A DNA stretch of 64,000 nt. Origin: Bromus sterilis (lineage: Eukaryota; Streptophyta; Magnoliopsida; Poales; Poaceae). Location: NCBI GenBank assembly GCA_950022295.1, contig OX465598.1:67006001-67070000 (forward strand), written 5' to 3'. The notes beneath the pieces were generated by a model. That model did not search any database, was not told the DNA's origin, and saw nothing but the letters and a program-made list of their open reading frames with translations. Below, piece by piece: positions 32,024 to 44,291 of this stretch. Position 1 is the first letter of the stretch. Each line of letters starts with the position of its first letter. The translations under genes were made by a program, and so were the position numbers.

Positions 32024-33735
32024 GGTGTGTATGCAATTTATCTTTGTTGTTATTATTTCTTTTTCCCTAACTTTCATGAATTGATAGGATTTCAAGCAAA
32101 TGCTCTTCCGTGCATGAATCTTAGAAAACATATTTGGTAACCTGGACACGTTTAGGCCTTTCGTATCTGTGGTTCAGTTGGACATGGCTGAGATGAGATA
32201 GGAAAAAACCTATGTTCTGCACCGTGTTTGATAGCCTGCACCAGCTTTACCTGCGTGAGAAAATCAATTTATGAGAAGTAGGCACTTCCCATAAGCCAAA
32301 GTTCGACTCCAATCGGGAGTGAATTTATGTTTCCTCACGAGGGTCGATTTTCTCTTTAAAAAATACGTTATATGTGCTAATGCTGCCGGATCAAGTTTCT
32401 ATTAGAAAATCAATTTATGCTCCGCGTTTGATAGTCTACTAGAAGTGTATAAGCGCTCTTTGCTGCCCCGGTTTCTCCTTGGTGTTTCGGCACTGGTCAT
32501 CGGCTAATTAAAAGGTAATTTATAGGTTCATGAAGCAGTGATACATTAATGCCTACAACTACTAAGTTTATAATGTACATACATAATTTCATACAATTAC
32601 AAACATGTCTTCTCACTAATGAAAAGAAAAAACACATATATCGTGGATACAAGCTCTTAATACTCCTGGCAATTTAGCAAAAGAGAAACAAAATAAGAAC
32701 CCACGTTCATTAGTAAAGCTCCCACTAAGAGGAAAAAATGAAAGAAAAGTTCATTTCCAATTACCGCATATGTAAGATTCCCGATTTCCAATTGTTTTGG
32801 CAAAACCAAGATGAATCACAAAAAGGTATTATAAGGACTTGCAATCTAAAAATACTTTGGGTTTTAGCTACAATGAATAGCATATGAAGAACACGAATCC
32901 CGTATCAATTGTTCATGGTTGAAAAAAAAGGCCAAGATAAGTAGAAGAAAAAAAAAGGTTATCCAAACATGCTCGGGCTCAATATAACATATAATAAGAA
33001 ATAGCAAGAACACCATGGCACATTCATCCCAAATTTCTTCAATATCACTATTAAACAGTAATAAGTTTGAAACATCGAGTCCTTTACCATACATTGATAC
33101 ATAGAAATAAAAATCTGCTTTGGGTCGTGCTCATTCTTTTAAAATCTCAATGTAGTTCCCCCTAGGTACAATCAGTTCAAATTTGCAATCACACTTTCAA
33201 TTTGCACTAAGATGTCCTGCTTGTACCTGAACACAGATTACCTCTGAAACAAATACAACCGGGTTTAGATAGGATACAAACCAAATACATGTAAAGTACA
33301 GATGGCAGCAGAATACATTTTCCACGTGTAGACATCTACAATATCTGAAAAGGTTGTGTGCTTAGAGTTACAATCATAAACAGCAACATATTTCATTGCA
33401 AGAACAAAGCAATTGTTGCATTAAATTTTAAATATAACTTATATCTTAAAAACGGTAGGTTATGACAGCCGCCACATCGCTCAAGGTCTTCCCTCCCTCA
33501 GTGACAACTCAGGCCCACACCCTCTCACGGCTGCCCATCTCACCCAACGCTTAGACTCGGTTAAAATTGGATGCAGCCGGCCAAATCGATACCCTCAATT
33601 GATTCCGGGAGCTCCATTCTTAGGGAGCATAGTGAATTTATAGATATATGGCTCTATGGATGTAGTGCTTAGTGTTTGATAGCATATATGTGCGTAGATA
33701 TGTCACCTTGTACCATCTGTGATGATCTTAGCACT
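32024..33735. other. AT-rich region without recognised genes
   Basis: I see no gene, clear element or terminal repeat. GTTTGATAG recurs at 32227 and 32427 beside AGAAAATCAATTTATG copies (32260 and 32404), so a degraded DNA element may lie at about 32220-32440. Confidence 0.4.
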
Positions 33736-34779
33736 CCTTAAGACACAATCACAACAACACAACAGTCACACAACGGATCCTTCTTAGGATGGCGCAGGTG
33801 GCTGCCAGATTCGTGTGGGGGCCAAGATGGAGGCTGGCCGGTGCAGGCATGCCGGGGTGGCGGTCCCGGGGACGCGGAGGTGTTGGACGGCGGCTTCCGG
33901 CGAGCCCCGGCGAAGTGATGATGGTTTGGCCTTCGATCTGGGGCCCGAGCCCGGATCCGGGGCACTCGACCTGTGCGGCGGCGAGGCCGCTGTGATGTGG
34001 CCCGCCAGGTGGCTCCTCGCTGTTGTGGTTGTGGTGGGATGCCGGGGCGGCGCTCGTGGGGATGGATCTTGAGGCAGCCTCTTGTTGGCTGCGCATGATG
34101 AGGGGAGCAGAGGGTGGATCTGACGCCCTCCAGCGTGGATCTGCCACGTAGGCGACCGTGGTGCTCTCGAGGTGATGCTGCGGCGTGTGGAGCTTCTTCA
34201 GCTCAGGGATCTGGCGAGGGGCGTGGTGGCGCATGGATCCGTTCCATCTCGGGTGGATCTGGCAAGCAGATATGGTGGTTGTGGTTGCCGATGGTCTCCG
34301 CGAGGGGCGTCCTTGTGGTTGTCGGTGGTCTCCACGAGGTTCGGTTCACCGCGATGACAGCGAGTTCTTCAACGGGATGGTGCGCCGGTGGTGCTGGTGG
34401 TGATTGGCGGGTTTGTCAGTGACGGTGTGGGAGGATGTGCGGTCGAGCTGGTGTGGGAGCAGGTTGAAGACCCTGTCTTGGCCTCATGCCGTGACCAGCG
34501 ATGGCGGCGGTTGTGGCCATCGTTGACCTTTCCGGAGGCATCTTTGATGCTGCCACACGTCCATCGCACGGATCCCTCCATGGGAAACCCTTGACCTTTG
34601 GTTCGGACGACGACGTCACTTCAGTGTCGTTTACCTCTCGGGGTATTCGTCTCGGAGCCCGACACCGGCCTGCGGGACCGATGGATGGTGGGGGGGGGGG
34701 GTGACGTCCACACTTCTGTGGCAACGATGCCGGTGGGAGTGATGAAGGCGACGTTGCAGCGGTTGAGTTAGTCGGCTCT
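33736..34779. other. GC-rich block, unclassified; continues at 36303-36400
   Basis: About 1.1 kb of G/C-rich sequence, open in many frames, with repeated GTGGATCTG and GGCGGC words. It has the composition of a repeat 5' region or gene-derived filler, but no protein is recognisable. A 12-base G run lies at 34690-34701. The solo LTR at 34780 splits the block. Confidence 0.5.
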
Positions 34780-36297
34780 TGATGGCCTAGAAGTGTAGAA
34801 GATCAATCATAGGACTTTTTGATAAGCAGGAGTGTCGATCCCAACGAGGAGCAGGAGGTAAAGACAAGTGATTTTGAGCAAGGAATAACTGCAAGCACTA
34901 AAAGGTGACTTTTTATTAATTTTGTAATAATTGACATGTAAATAAAAGATAAATAAATTAAAAAGATAAATGGTGCAGCAAGTGACCCAATCCTTTTGAA
35001 CACAAAGGATAAGCCTAAAGGTTTTACTTATAAAGGCTAAAACGCTCCCGAGGACAAACGGGACACATAGTCAAGTTACTTTCACCATATTCCGCCTAGT
35101 AGTACCTATTGTTTTGATAAGTGTTGTGTGGGTGAACCTATGCTAGCACACCGCCTAAACTAAGACAAGTGCACTCTTACAGTTAAACCTCTTGCACGCA
35201 TCCGTAAAATACAAGAGATAAATTAAGGTAAACTTAACCGTAGCGATAAACTCTAGGATCCTACACTCCCTTGTGCAAAAGTATGCAATATGGGGTTCAG
35301 ATTTCTGTCACTCCACAATCCGCCATAAGCTTTCTTTATACACAATGCCTTCCCCTAGGCCCTTAAAATTTGAAGTGCTATGTAGTCGACATTCACATAG
35401 CACCACTAGACGAATGACACCACAACTTAAATATCAAACCAACATATATTACTTCAACATCATATGACTACTAACAACAAGTCTTCTCCCATGTCCTCAA
35501 GAACTAAAGTAATTACTCACAAGACATAAAAGAGATCATGATCAGAGGTGATAAATATATGATAAACAATCTGATCATAACAGCAATTCTTCAACAAAAC
35601 TTAATAGCATGAAACATAAAGTAGTAATCAACACCGATAAAATAAAGGTGATAAATTGTGCAAAGTACAACACAAATTGCAATGGTAAAATAAGATGAGA
35701 TGGGGATGGAGATGGTGCTGATGTTGAGGAAGAAGATGATGATGATCTCGAGGATTCTTGTGACGATGGTGATGGCGATGAGGACGATCTCCCCTCCGGG
35801 AGGAGTTTCCCTGGTGAATTTGCCCGCCGAAGTGGTCTTTTCTTCGCTCTTGGTTTCCGCCTTACAGCGGCGGCGGAAAAAGTGATATAAGTTGCCCCCC
35901 TTGATTTTTAGGTTTTGGGGAGTATATACGCGGAAGGGGGAGCCGGGAGGCAGGGTCCACTTCCTAGTCGGCCCTAGGGCGCGGCCGGGAGGAGGGGCGC
36001 GCCGCCAGGTCGCCTGGACGCCTGGTGGCCCCCCGCCGGGGCTCCTTCCGCTTGCCTTCGTTACTTGTTCCAAAAATACTTCATGTAGATTTTCACGTCA
36101 TTTGGAGTTACGGAGATCTTCCCAATCTATATGCACTTTCCCCCGATGTTTCCTGGTTCTACTGTCTTGGCACCGGAAAGTTGTAAACTATGTAAAACAA
36201 GCCATATTACCATGAGAGATGCATCATAATATAAAATATATCAATGAATAGTGGTAAATTATGATACAAAATGGTGATGCATTTTGGACGTATATCA
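34780..36297 (-). mobile_element. Solo LTR, 1518 bp, same family as 53673-55185
   Basis: Aligns end to end with 53673-55185: TGTCGATCCCA and CAAGTTACTTTCACCATA occur at the same offsets, and it ends in GGACGTATATCA. Flanks GCTCT (34775-34779) and ACTCT (36298-36302) look like a five-base duplication with one mismatch. No internal region, primer site or polypurine tract adjoins it. Confidence 0.8.
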
Positions 36298-36420
36298 ACT
36301 CTTCTTCGACGTGTCCGTGGGATTGCCTCGGTTCGTTTTGCTGCTGTGAAGTCGAAGCTGTGATGGCGGGGCCCTATGGTATAAAGAAGCAATGGCTAGA
36401 AGCTTGTGAATGCAATCTCG

Positions 36421-37999
36421 GCTGATGAGTCGGATGAACCTACAAGTTACAAAGAAGCAATGGAGGGACCCGAGTCCGAGAAATGGCTAGAAGCCATGAA
36501 ATCCGAAATAGACTCCATGTTCACCAACAAAGTTTGGACTTTGGTGGATATTCCCGAGGACCGCAAGGCCATCTAGAATAAATGGATTTTCAAGAAACGT
36601 ACCTGTCTACAAAGCTCGACTTGTCGCGAAGGGGTTCCAACAAATTCAAGGAGTTGACTACGAGGAGACATTCTCTCCTGTAGCGATGATCAAGTCTATT
36701 CGGATCCTACTAGCAATAGCTGCCTATCATGATTACGAGATATGGCAGATGGATGTGAAAACTGCGTTCCTTAATGGCAACATCGAGGAAGAGTTGTATA
36801 TGATGCAACCAGAGGGGTTTATCAATCCAAGGAATGTTGGTAAGGTGTGCAAGCTTCATCGGTCCATCTATGGGTTGAAGCAAGCATCTCGGAGCTGGAA
36901 TCTTCGATTTGATGAGGTCATTAAAGCTTTTGGATTTGTCCAAAACGTCGAAGAGTTCTGCGTCTATAAGAAACTGAGTGGGAGCTCTGTAGCATTCCTT
37001 GTGTTATATGTAGATGACATATTACTGATAGGGAACGATAAGAAATTCTTAGAAGAAGTAAAGGAATATCTGAATGGACAATTTTCCATGAAGGACCTTG
37101 GTGAAGCTGCGTACATATTAGGGATTAAGATCTATAGAGATAGACCTAATCGACGGTTGGCCTTGAGTCAGAGCACTTATATTGACAAGATATTGAAAAG
37201 GTTCAAAATGGATAACTCCAAGAGAGGTCTCTTGCCAGTTATAAAAGGTGTCAAGTTAAGTGTGACTCAATGTCCAACCACAGCAAAAGAGAAGGAGGAG
37301 ATGTCCTCAAAGCCCTATGCCTCAGCCATAGGTTCTCTCATGTATGCTATGTTATGTACCAGACCGGATTTAGCGCTGGCCATTAGTATGACTAATCGCT
37401 ATCAGAGTAATCCAGGAATGGCCCACTGGACAGCAGTAAAGAATATCCTAAAGTACTTGAGAAGAACAAAGGATCTCTTTCTCGTTTATGGAGGAGTTGA
37501 TGAGGAGCTCACCGTAAAGGGTTACGTTGACACAAGCCTTGGCTCAGATCTAGATGACTCGAAATCCCGGACGGGATATGTTTTCATGTTGAACGGTGGC
37601 ACAATTAGCTGGAGGAGCGGAAAACAGTCAGTCGTCGCCCAATCTACAATGGAGTCGGAGTATATTGCCGCTTGCGAAGCGTCAAATGAGGCGCTGTGGC
37701 TAAAGATGTTCGTGATCGAGCTTGGCGTCTCTCCCAGCTGCACTGACCCCGTGGGAATCTTCTGCGACAACACGGGTGCCATTGCTAACGCGAAGGAGCC
37801 AAGAACTCACTCTACAGCTAAGCACATTCTCCGAAAGTTCCATGTGACGCGAGACTACGTCAGGGATGGACACACTAGGATTCACAAGATACATATGGAT
37901 CTGAACGCAGCAGACCCGATGACTAAACCTCTTCCACAGGGCAAGTTTGAAGAACACCGAGAGACTATTGGTGTTAGATACATACCTGATGTAAACTAG
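36421..37999 (+). pseudogene. Ty1/copia pol fragment (reverse transcriptase and RNase H)
   Basis: Begins with SYKEAMEGPESEKWLEAM, the usual copia RT entry. A stop lies at 36574-36576, and a deletion near 36600 shifts the frame. From 36686 the frame is open to TAG 37999: QMDVKTAFLNG, YGLKQASRSWN, the active-site YVDD in LYVDDILLIG, then RNase H with SRTGYVFMLNGG, STMESEYIAACEA and the closing DPMTKPLPQGK. Gag, protease and integrase are absent: the element is 5'-truncated near 36410. Confidence 0.92.
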
Positions 38000-38018
38000 T
38001 GTAATTTGTACTCTAGTG

Positions 38019-38030
38019 CAAGTGGGAGAC
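38019..38030 (+). other. copia polypurine tract
   Basis: GCAAGTGGGAGAC directly before the TGTTGG start of the LTR. Confidence 0.8.
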
Positions 38031-39743
38031 TGTTGGATATGTGCCCTCGAGACAAATTAATAAAGATATTTGTCACATATCCGTTTTTTTCATAATACGT
38101 TTTATACTGTGCTATAACTGCATTACTTGGAAATACTAATACAGGTGTAGTATAAAACATGGTCCGTAGTTTAACTCGGGTAAACTATCTCATTGGGCAA
38201 TTGATTGATCAAGCTTTCCTGATCATGGCGACACTTAAGTCCATTGACAATGAGGTCATATCATTAGGGGAATGATGTGATGGACGTACACCCACCTAAA
38301 GTATTGTAATGTGATCGAGTCACATAGTTCAGCGTTGCTATGACTTTGTAACGTATGGCTTAGTCCTTATACCGTAATGATCATACGTAAGCACCATCTA
38401 TGAGGAGACTTTAATTTTTATCCCACCGCCTGACTGAAATATGCTGGATATAACGGTGCAATTTAGGTATTCCAAAATAGATGGTTGATGAGTATGTTAA
38501 TAGATCAGAGCGGGATTTGTCAGTCCTTGTGACAGGACAGGTACTATGGGCCCACTCGGTGATATTGCATCAATAGCTTGCAAGACAGTGACTAGGTCAC
38601 AAGAGATGCAATGATCATGGACGAGTAAACTTGTTTGTTGTGAACGAGATGTGAACACGGTATGTAGGATACCGACGATCAAACCTCGGACAAACAAAGT
38701 ACCATAGCACAAAGGGATTACGTCGTATCGTTAACGGCTTCCAAAAGCAATCGAAGTTCATTCGATGGAAGCGCAGGGGCTATCAAGGATTTTAACCAAG
38801 TCCAATTGGTTAGTCATTGATCGATGAGAATGTCTCGATCATGTCTGTTGTTTCCCGGACCGTAGGGTGTCACACTTAAGGGGCAATCGATGCTAGGACA
38901 GATTCGGGATCATCGGTGAAATAGGAGAAAGAACCGGAATAGTTCCGGGAGAGAACGGAAGTTGTTCCGGATATTTTGAAAGGTTCAAAATAATGTTTAA
39001 TTATATTTAATAATGTTTTAGTATTTAATTATCTGAATTAAATATTAAAATATATTTAAATTAATTAATTAAATGGGAAAAAGGCAAATGAGCCCCTTAG
39101 GGCCCATTAGGGGAAGGAGGGAGCCTCCCCCCTTGGCGCATGGCGCCAAGGGAGGGCCCTACCCTCCATATGGCGCACCCCCCTCCCCTCCCCTTTTGTT
39201 TAGTACCACATGGGAAGTTGGAGGAGGGTGGCAACCCCCCTTGGCCGATATAAGGAGGGGTAGACCCCCCTTTTCCCATCATCTCATTGAGTTCTCTCTC
39301 TCTCTCTCTCTTTCTCCTACCTCGAGCGGACCCCCCTTGTTTGGGGTTTGCACTTGGTTGGGAGTTCTCCACCATAAGCAGGTCGTCGCTCTGCCGGAAT
39401 CGGGATCCGAATCTGTCCTCTTTCCGCTGCTCTCCTGGTTCGGAGCCCGGAGGGAACATCGGTTGCAATGTACGTGTGTAATCTCCTCGAGGCACTACAC
39501 TTGTTGTGCTACTTCATCTCCGGAGGTTCACCGGGAGTCTCCATCGCCGGTGGTCTTCTACACGACAGGGAGGTCGTAGTTCAGAGTCTACGCCAACCAC
39601 GTTCGCAAGAACGTTTCCCTCTTTTCGGTCTTCAAAGGTATGAACTCAGATTCCCTCCGTTACATTACATTGCCATAGCATAGATCTTGGGTTCGGGTAC
39701 CGTAGGTATGAAAATTTTGTGTTTTCTGCCTCGTATCCCAACA
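38031..39743 (+). repeat. copia 3' LTR, 1713 bp
   Basis: Starts TGTTGGATATGTGCCC and ends CGTATCCCAACA: perfect TGTTGG/CCAACA inverted ends. A TATA-like GATATAAGG lies near 39247, with a CT microsatellite (39293-39311) in the leader. No element copy of the 5' LTR is in the window. Confidence 0.88.
39293..39311 (+). repeat. (CT)n microsatellite
   Basis: About nine CT units in the copia LTR, likely in its transcribed leader. Confidence 0.9.
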
Positions 39744-42551
39744 GGATCACACCAGAGACATTGTTCTGGTCACAACGTGGAAAGACTTGGTTCTTCGGGG
39801 CTGGGGGATCATTGGACCCCGAAACAGGGAAGTGTGCTTGTAAGAACAAAAAATTGGACGCAAAGGTAGAAAAGTTTCGGGAAAATTTCGCCAAATCGGT
39901 GAAAGGGACGTTCGTTCCCGACAGAGAGAACGACGAGCTCACAGAGGCCCTCGGTAATCCGGAGCACCCAGGACGAACACGGGGCACGACAGGATCCGTT
40001 CTGTAGAAGTATGGATTTCCCGACGCAGGTGGTTACAAAAGTCGGGAAAGGAATAGGAAAAAAGGAGCTCAACGAAATGTAGTAAATTGAATGCAAGAGT
40101 AAAAGCGCTAGAGGAGAGGCATCAAGTTGACGAAGCTACCCAAGAAGCTACCCCGCCATCTCAGCGGAGAAGTAGCGTGGCTTCCACCGAGCTTGTTGTT
40201 ACGCAGCCTGAGTTGACGACTCCCACCAGCTACCCCGTGGATGCTATCACGGAGACTCAAGATTGCCAACTTCTGGCAAAATTCGCGCACCCCACACCCA
40301 AGGCGGCTATCGGAAATGTTCTACCTCCTCGCAGAGGAACTTTTCACTCTCGTCCGATTCCACAAGGCTATGCCGTTGTGATGGTCGATGCAATAGTTGA
40401 GGGATATGAGGAGCTTGAGCTTGACTACCCTACCGGTGATGGGGACAGTCGCCTGAGTCAGGCTCTGAAGACTACATGTCTATGGCGGAAGGAATAATCA
40501 AGCTTCCGAAATGGACGGTGTGTGATCATCAGGTACCGCATCCTTCTCTGCCTCCTTCGTTTGCGCCGGCGCGTCCCATCAGTCCGCTTGCTTCTTCGCC
40601 TGCGCCGACGCGTCCCATCGACCTGCCTCCTCCTCCACCTCCTTCGCCTGCACCGGCGCGTCCCATCAACCCGCCTCCTCCTTCGCCTCCTTCGGCGCGT
40701 CAGCAAGGGCAGAAGAGAGATGCCCCCCCGCTCCGGCTGCCACGGTGCGTAATAAGCAAAAAAGAAAGACAACCGCCGCCGCTCCGGCTGCTCCGACGTC
40801 TAGAGGTACATCCAGCGCCGCCGGGAGGAAACACCAATACTTTCCAGCATCTTTCAAGCCTCTTGAACCGCGGCCATACGATAGGAGCGTGGAGGAAAAC
40901 GAGAAGATCATTAAAGGAGAAGTATATGTATTTTTGAATAAGAAAAAAAATGCACCTTCGAAGAAGATGATGTTATATCCAGAGATAGTGAAGCGCACTA
41001 TGGATAACCTGATGCGACCACCACCGGCTCCGCTGGATGACAACAATGTCCGCATTCTTAAAAAGACAATGAAAGAAGCGCGAAAGAATAGAACCACTAC
41101 AGCTGACAAAAGGAGATCAGTAAAAAAAGTGAAAAACGTTCCCCAGCTCGGCGAACAGGGAAAACAATCGTTAGCCTCGTCGAAGGTGTTTAGCGACGAT
41201 ATCATCCACGTCGAGGGGATGGCGCCCGGTACTAAAATTGGTGATTACCTGCCCGCTTATATACAGTTTGAATTAATGGAGGAAGTATACACATATCGGT
41301 ACGGGCATCCTCTCGTCAAACCTGGTACTCCTCTAACAACTATGATGCGAAGACTCCATAAAGAGAATCAGGACGACCTCGTTGCAATTGAGCTGGTGCC
41401 TGTTCAATTTGAGGAATTATTCCAGCTTTACAATGCAATGTCCATCGATAAAGTAATCGTCACTTGCTACTGTCTATAAGATACTACTTATTTAATTAAG
41501 TCTCTATATATATACAGCTCAACTCTTTCATCATGTACAAATAATTTATCCTCTATATCGTGCATGCAGATTGATGATCATCGAATGCAAGAAAAAAGGA
41601 ATCGACAATATTGGGTTCATTAACTTAAATATATTTGATCCATTCGTGGTTAAAAATGAACCCACAGTACCCGAGTCCAACTTGCTAAAATCTTTGCTTC
41701 AACATCAAAACAAACAGAAAATACTCTTTCCTTACAACTTCAACTGAGTGTTATACTGTATTGTGCATATTCGGTTTTCCTTAATACTCGAGGTTATATT
41801 AATGTAATTGATGATTTATTCATGCGTGCATAGCTTCCACTATGTTCTCCTAGATATTGATGTTGAGAACGGAGTAGTAACCGTCTTAGACTCAATACAA
41901 AAAGAACGCAATGAGTATGCGGAGATCATTGAAATGCTCACGAAGTAAGTTCAATCGATCATATATCGGCAACTTTGTTCATTTCCTGATATCAGGTAAT
42001 AATTATTTTCTTTGTGTATGGCAGGGTTTGGAAACAGTTCACCCAAACAATTCCGAGAGTAGTGCCGAAGGAACTGAAAATTTCATACCCGAAAGTAAGT
42101 ACTACTATAGCTAGTTCCGCGCATCTCCCATTGATTCTAGCTAGTCGTTTCATCAATACCATTTATAATGCTTGATTATCAGTTTGATTAATTGAACTCT
42201 ATTTCTCGTAAAGTGGATGTATCAAACATAAGGGACTAATCTTTGTGGATACTACATTTGCGAGTACATCTACAACGAGACGTTCTCTATGAAAGGCAGC
42301 CACTCTAAAAAAAATTTTGATGTGCGTAAGCAACACTATATTCACAATTTTAATTTTTGTTGAGTTTCATTCATATAATATGCATGTATTGACCCCCTTC
42401 TTCAAATTAGCTTTGGGAGCTTCAGGAACAACTCCTACCAGAAGATCGCATAAAAGCAATTCAAGAGGAATTGGCGAGATTCTTTCTTGATCACGTCCTC
42501 GATAAGAAAGGAGAATACTATACGGAACTTAATTTCAGTTGTGGAAATTGA
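39744..42551 (+). pseudogene. CACTA second gene with Ulp1/C48-like protease domain, multi-exon, decayed
   Basis: Reads, in order: a basic segment with NPEHPGRTRG (about 39960), a coiled coil (VKALEERHQ, 40093), the RRGTFHSRPIPQGYAVV domain (about 40335), a proline-rich tandem linker, a basic region, SIDKVIVTCYCL (41440), and a protease-like end over short exons: 41570-41743, 41834-41944, 42025-42094, 42214-42321, 42411-42551. The protease residues are readable: His codon 41838 (FHYVLLDI), Asp codon 41889 (VLDS), Cys codon 42244 (TNLCGYY). Breaks: stop 40004-40006; shift near 40080; a one-base loss at 40496; a shift at a seven-C run near 40730; stop 42229-42231. Two donor sites look mutated (ATAAG for GTAAG at 41474; CTGAGT for GTGAGT at 41744). 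Homologous to the second gene at 24448 in plan, but a separate lineage. Confidence 0.85.
40545..40700 (+). repeat. Tandem repeat coding PAPARPI-type units
   Basis: About 3.5 copies of a GCGCCGGCGCGTCCCATC core with spacers of CCTCCT or CTTCGCCT, coding a Pro/Ala linker in the second CACTA protein. Confidence 0.8.
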
Positions 42552-42879
42552 GTTCAGATGTTAGCTAGGGATAGATATCCGAAAACTTGTTGTTCGACCA
42601 ATCTCTCGGGGAAGGAGTGTTGATCACTTCTCTCTCTGTATATATATGTTCATGACGATTATCGATCTTCTGTACTTATATTAATGGTTTCTTCATTTGC
42701 TTAATAGCTAGCGTGTCGAGTCCTCTCTATACGTATAGTACGTAGTGTGGACCAAGCACGAAGATAAGAGAGTACACACCTTTATTTATGAGCTAGCTAA
42801 ACCAATATATGAAACCCCTAAATTAACCCTGCAAAACCGCCTAAACCCCCCCGCCCCCTTTAAAAAAAACAAAACCCAG

Positions 42880-43100
42880 CCATTGAAATGCTGCCGCGTG
42901 GATGTCCTTTCGTCCCGGTTGGTGGAACAAACCGGGACAAAAGGGCCTCCCGCCTGGGAAAGCCACAATGGCCACGTGGAGGCCTATCTGTCCCGGTTCG
43001 TGGGCAAACCGATACTAAAGATTTTGGGCATTAGTAACGACCCTTTAGTCTTGGTTCCGAAAGGGGACGAATGGGCCTCTGGAACCGGGACAAATGGGCC
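42880..43100. repeat. Right subterminal repeats of the second CACTA
   Basis: GTCCCGGTT, AACCGGGACAAAAGGGCC, GTCCCGGTTCG, AACCGGGACAAATGGGCC and weaker copies in both orientations. Confidence 0.85.
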
Positions 43101-43190
43101 TTTTTCTACCAGTGGGATGTTCTTGAAACTTCCATCCAGCTTCGTGTGCACAGGATCGCCACTGATCACAACCGCCACACATCGAGCATG

Positions 43191-44291
43191 TGATACGTCC
43201 CAAACGTATCTATATTTTTTTCTTGTTCCATGCTTATATGGGTGACTTTGCTATATGTTTTTCTACACTTTCATACCTTTTTCAACATATTTGGACTAAC
43301 CTACTAACTCAGTGCCCCAGTGCCAGTTTCTGTCAGCTTTTGTCCGTGCATTGCATAAAAATACCAATTATTAAAGTGCTCGGAAAAATCCAGAAAAATC
43401 AGATAAAACATTAGCGCGACAGAAGACTATAGAAGCCCAAAGGAGGAACGAAGGGGCCCCACCACCTGGCCAGGCGGCCACACGACATGGCCAGGATTGA
43501 CCTCCGGAGTCTTATCCACCCCCATGAGCGCCTCGTGTCGTGAGAAGTTCCCCTTGAACCATGGGTCCATGATCAGTAGCTAGATGATTTTTTTCTATCG
43601 AATCTTGTGCCTCAATTCCTAGACCTTGTGAGCTGCCCTACATGATCAAGGCACTTATGTTAGTTTCTGTGTTGCTATGTTGTGTTTGCTGGGATCCGAT
43701 GGATTATGAGATTATGTTCAGATTGTGATGAGTAATATATTTGGTTTACCTTTTTATTATTATTTCTTGTGTATTATTGCATGTTCTCCGTTGCTTTGTG
43801 TTGCTTTGGCCAAGTAGTAGACAATAACTCCAAGAGGGAGTGTTATGCATGATTGTGGGTTCATGCCCCCAGATGTCTAGCTTGAGTGACAGAAACATGA
43901 GACTAGGGGATGTGTTGTTGCCACCAGGGAGAAAACAATGGTGCTTGTGACTGAAGTTGCAAGGATTTCTTACATTACGCATAGAGTGTTAATGCAGTTG
44001 TATGTTGCTTTGATCCTACAGTTTGGTTGGGGTTCGCAACTTAATACCAGCGAGTTGTTCTGGATAGATATCTCAAGGTGGATGATTAGTGAGTAGATGC
44101 TCATGAATAAACAGTCTACTCGTCTTGGTGTAATGCCCATACGATTGAGCCTCTAGCTTTCTTGTAGCATAATTAGCATTGCGGCGCGTTTATAATTCCG
44201 TCAATTTCCCAGATGTAATTTGTTCACCCGACATATATAGTTGTTTATTGCCTTTTGGAAGAGAGACATGACTATAGAAAGTCATGGTACC
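43191..44291 (+). repeat. Partial LTR-like repeat starting TGATACGTCCCAAACG
   Basis: Starts with the TGATACGTC end seen in reverse in the neighbouring LTRs, but in plus orientation and with otherwise different sequence. It has no matching TTATCA end; the LTR at 44292 cuts it. No coding frame. Confidence 0.6.

Larger units (their letters stand above)
36410..39743 (+). mobile_element. 5'-truncated Ty1/copia element
   Basis: A pol fragment, polypurine tract and complete 3' LTR in order. The left break sits in the GC-rich block; the right flank is the interior of another CACTA. Loss of the 5' half together with the CACTA 5' half suggests one deletion or unequal exchange. Confidence 0.85.
39744..43114 (+). 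mobile_element. 3' part of a second CACTA transposon, different family
   Basis: A second-gene pseudogene, then subterminal repeats (42880-43100) of GGGACAAATGGGCC / CCCGGTTC type, then a right terminus that reads CACTGGTAGAAAAAGGCC in reverse and ends at 43114. The left half is missing; the copia LTR abuts it at 39743/39744. The terminus and motif differ from the CACTA at 16151. Confidence 0.85.

Noticed and set aside
34690..34701. Run of 12 G as a G-quadruplex or regulatory site
   Set aside because: Single homopolymer without further G-tracts in quadruplex spacing; could also be a length-uncertain sequencing site.
33749..34724. Multiple ORFs of 60-160 codons in the GC-rich block
   Set aside because: Open on both strands, low complexity, no domain.
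40458..40772. Minus-strand Arg-rich ORF
   Set aside because: Antisense shadow of the proline-rich tandem repeat of the CACTA gene.
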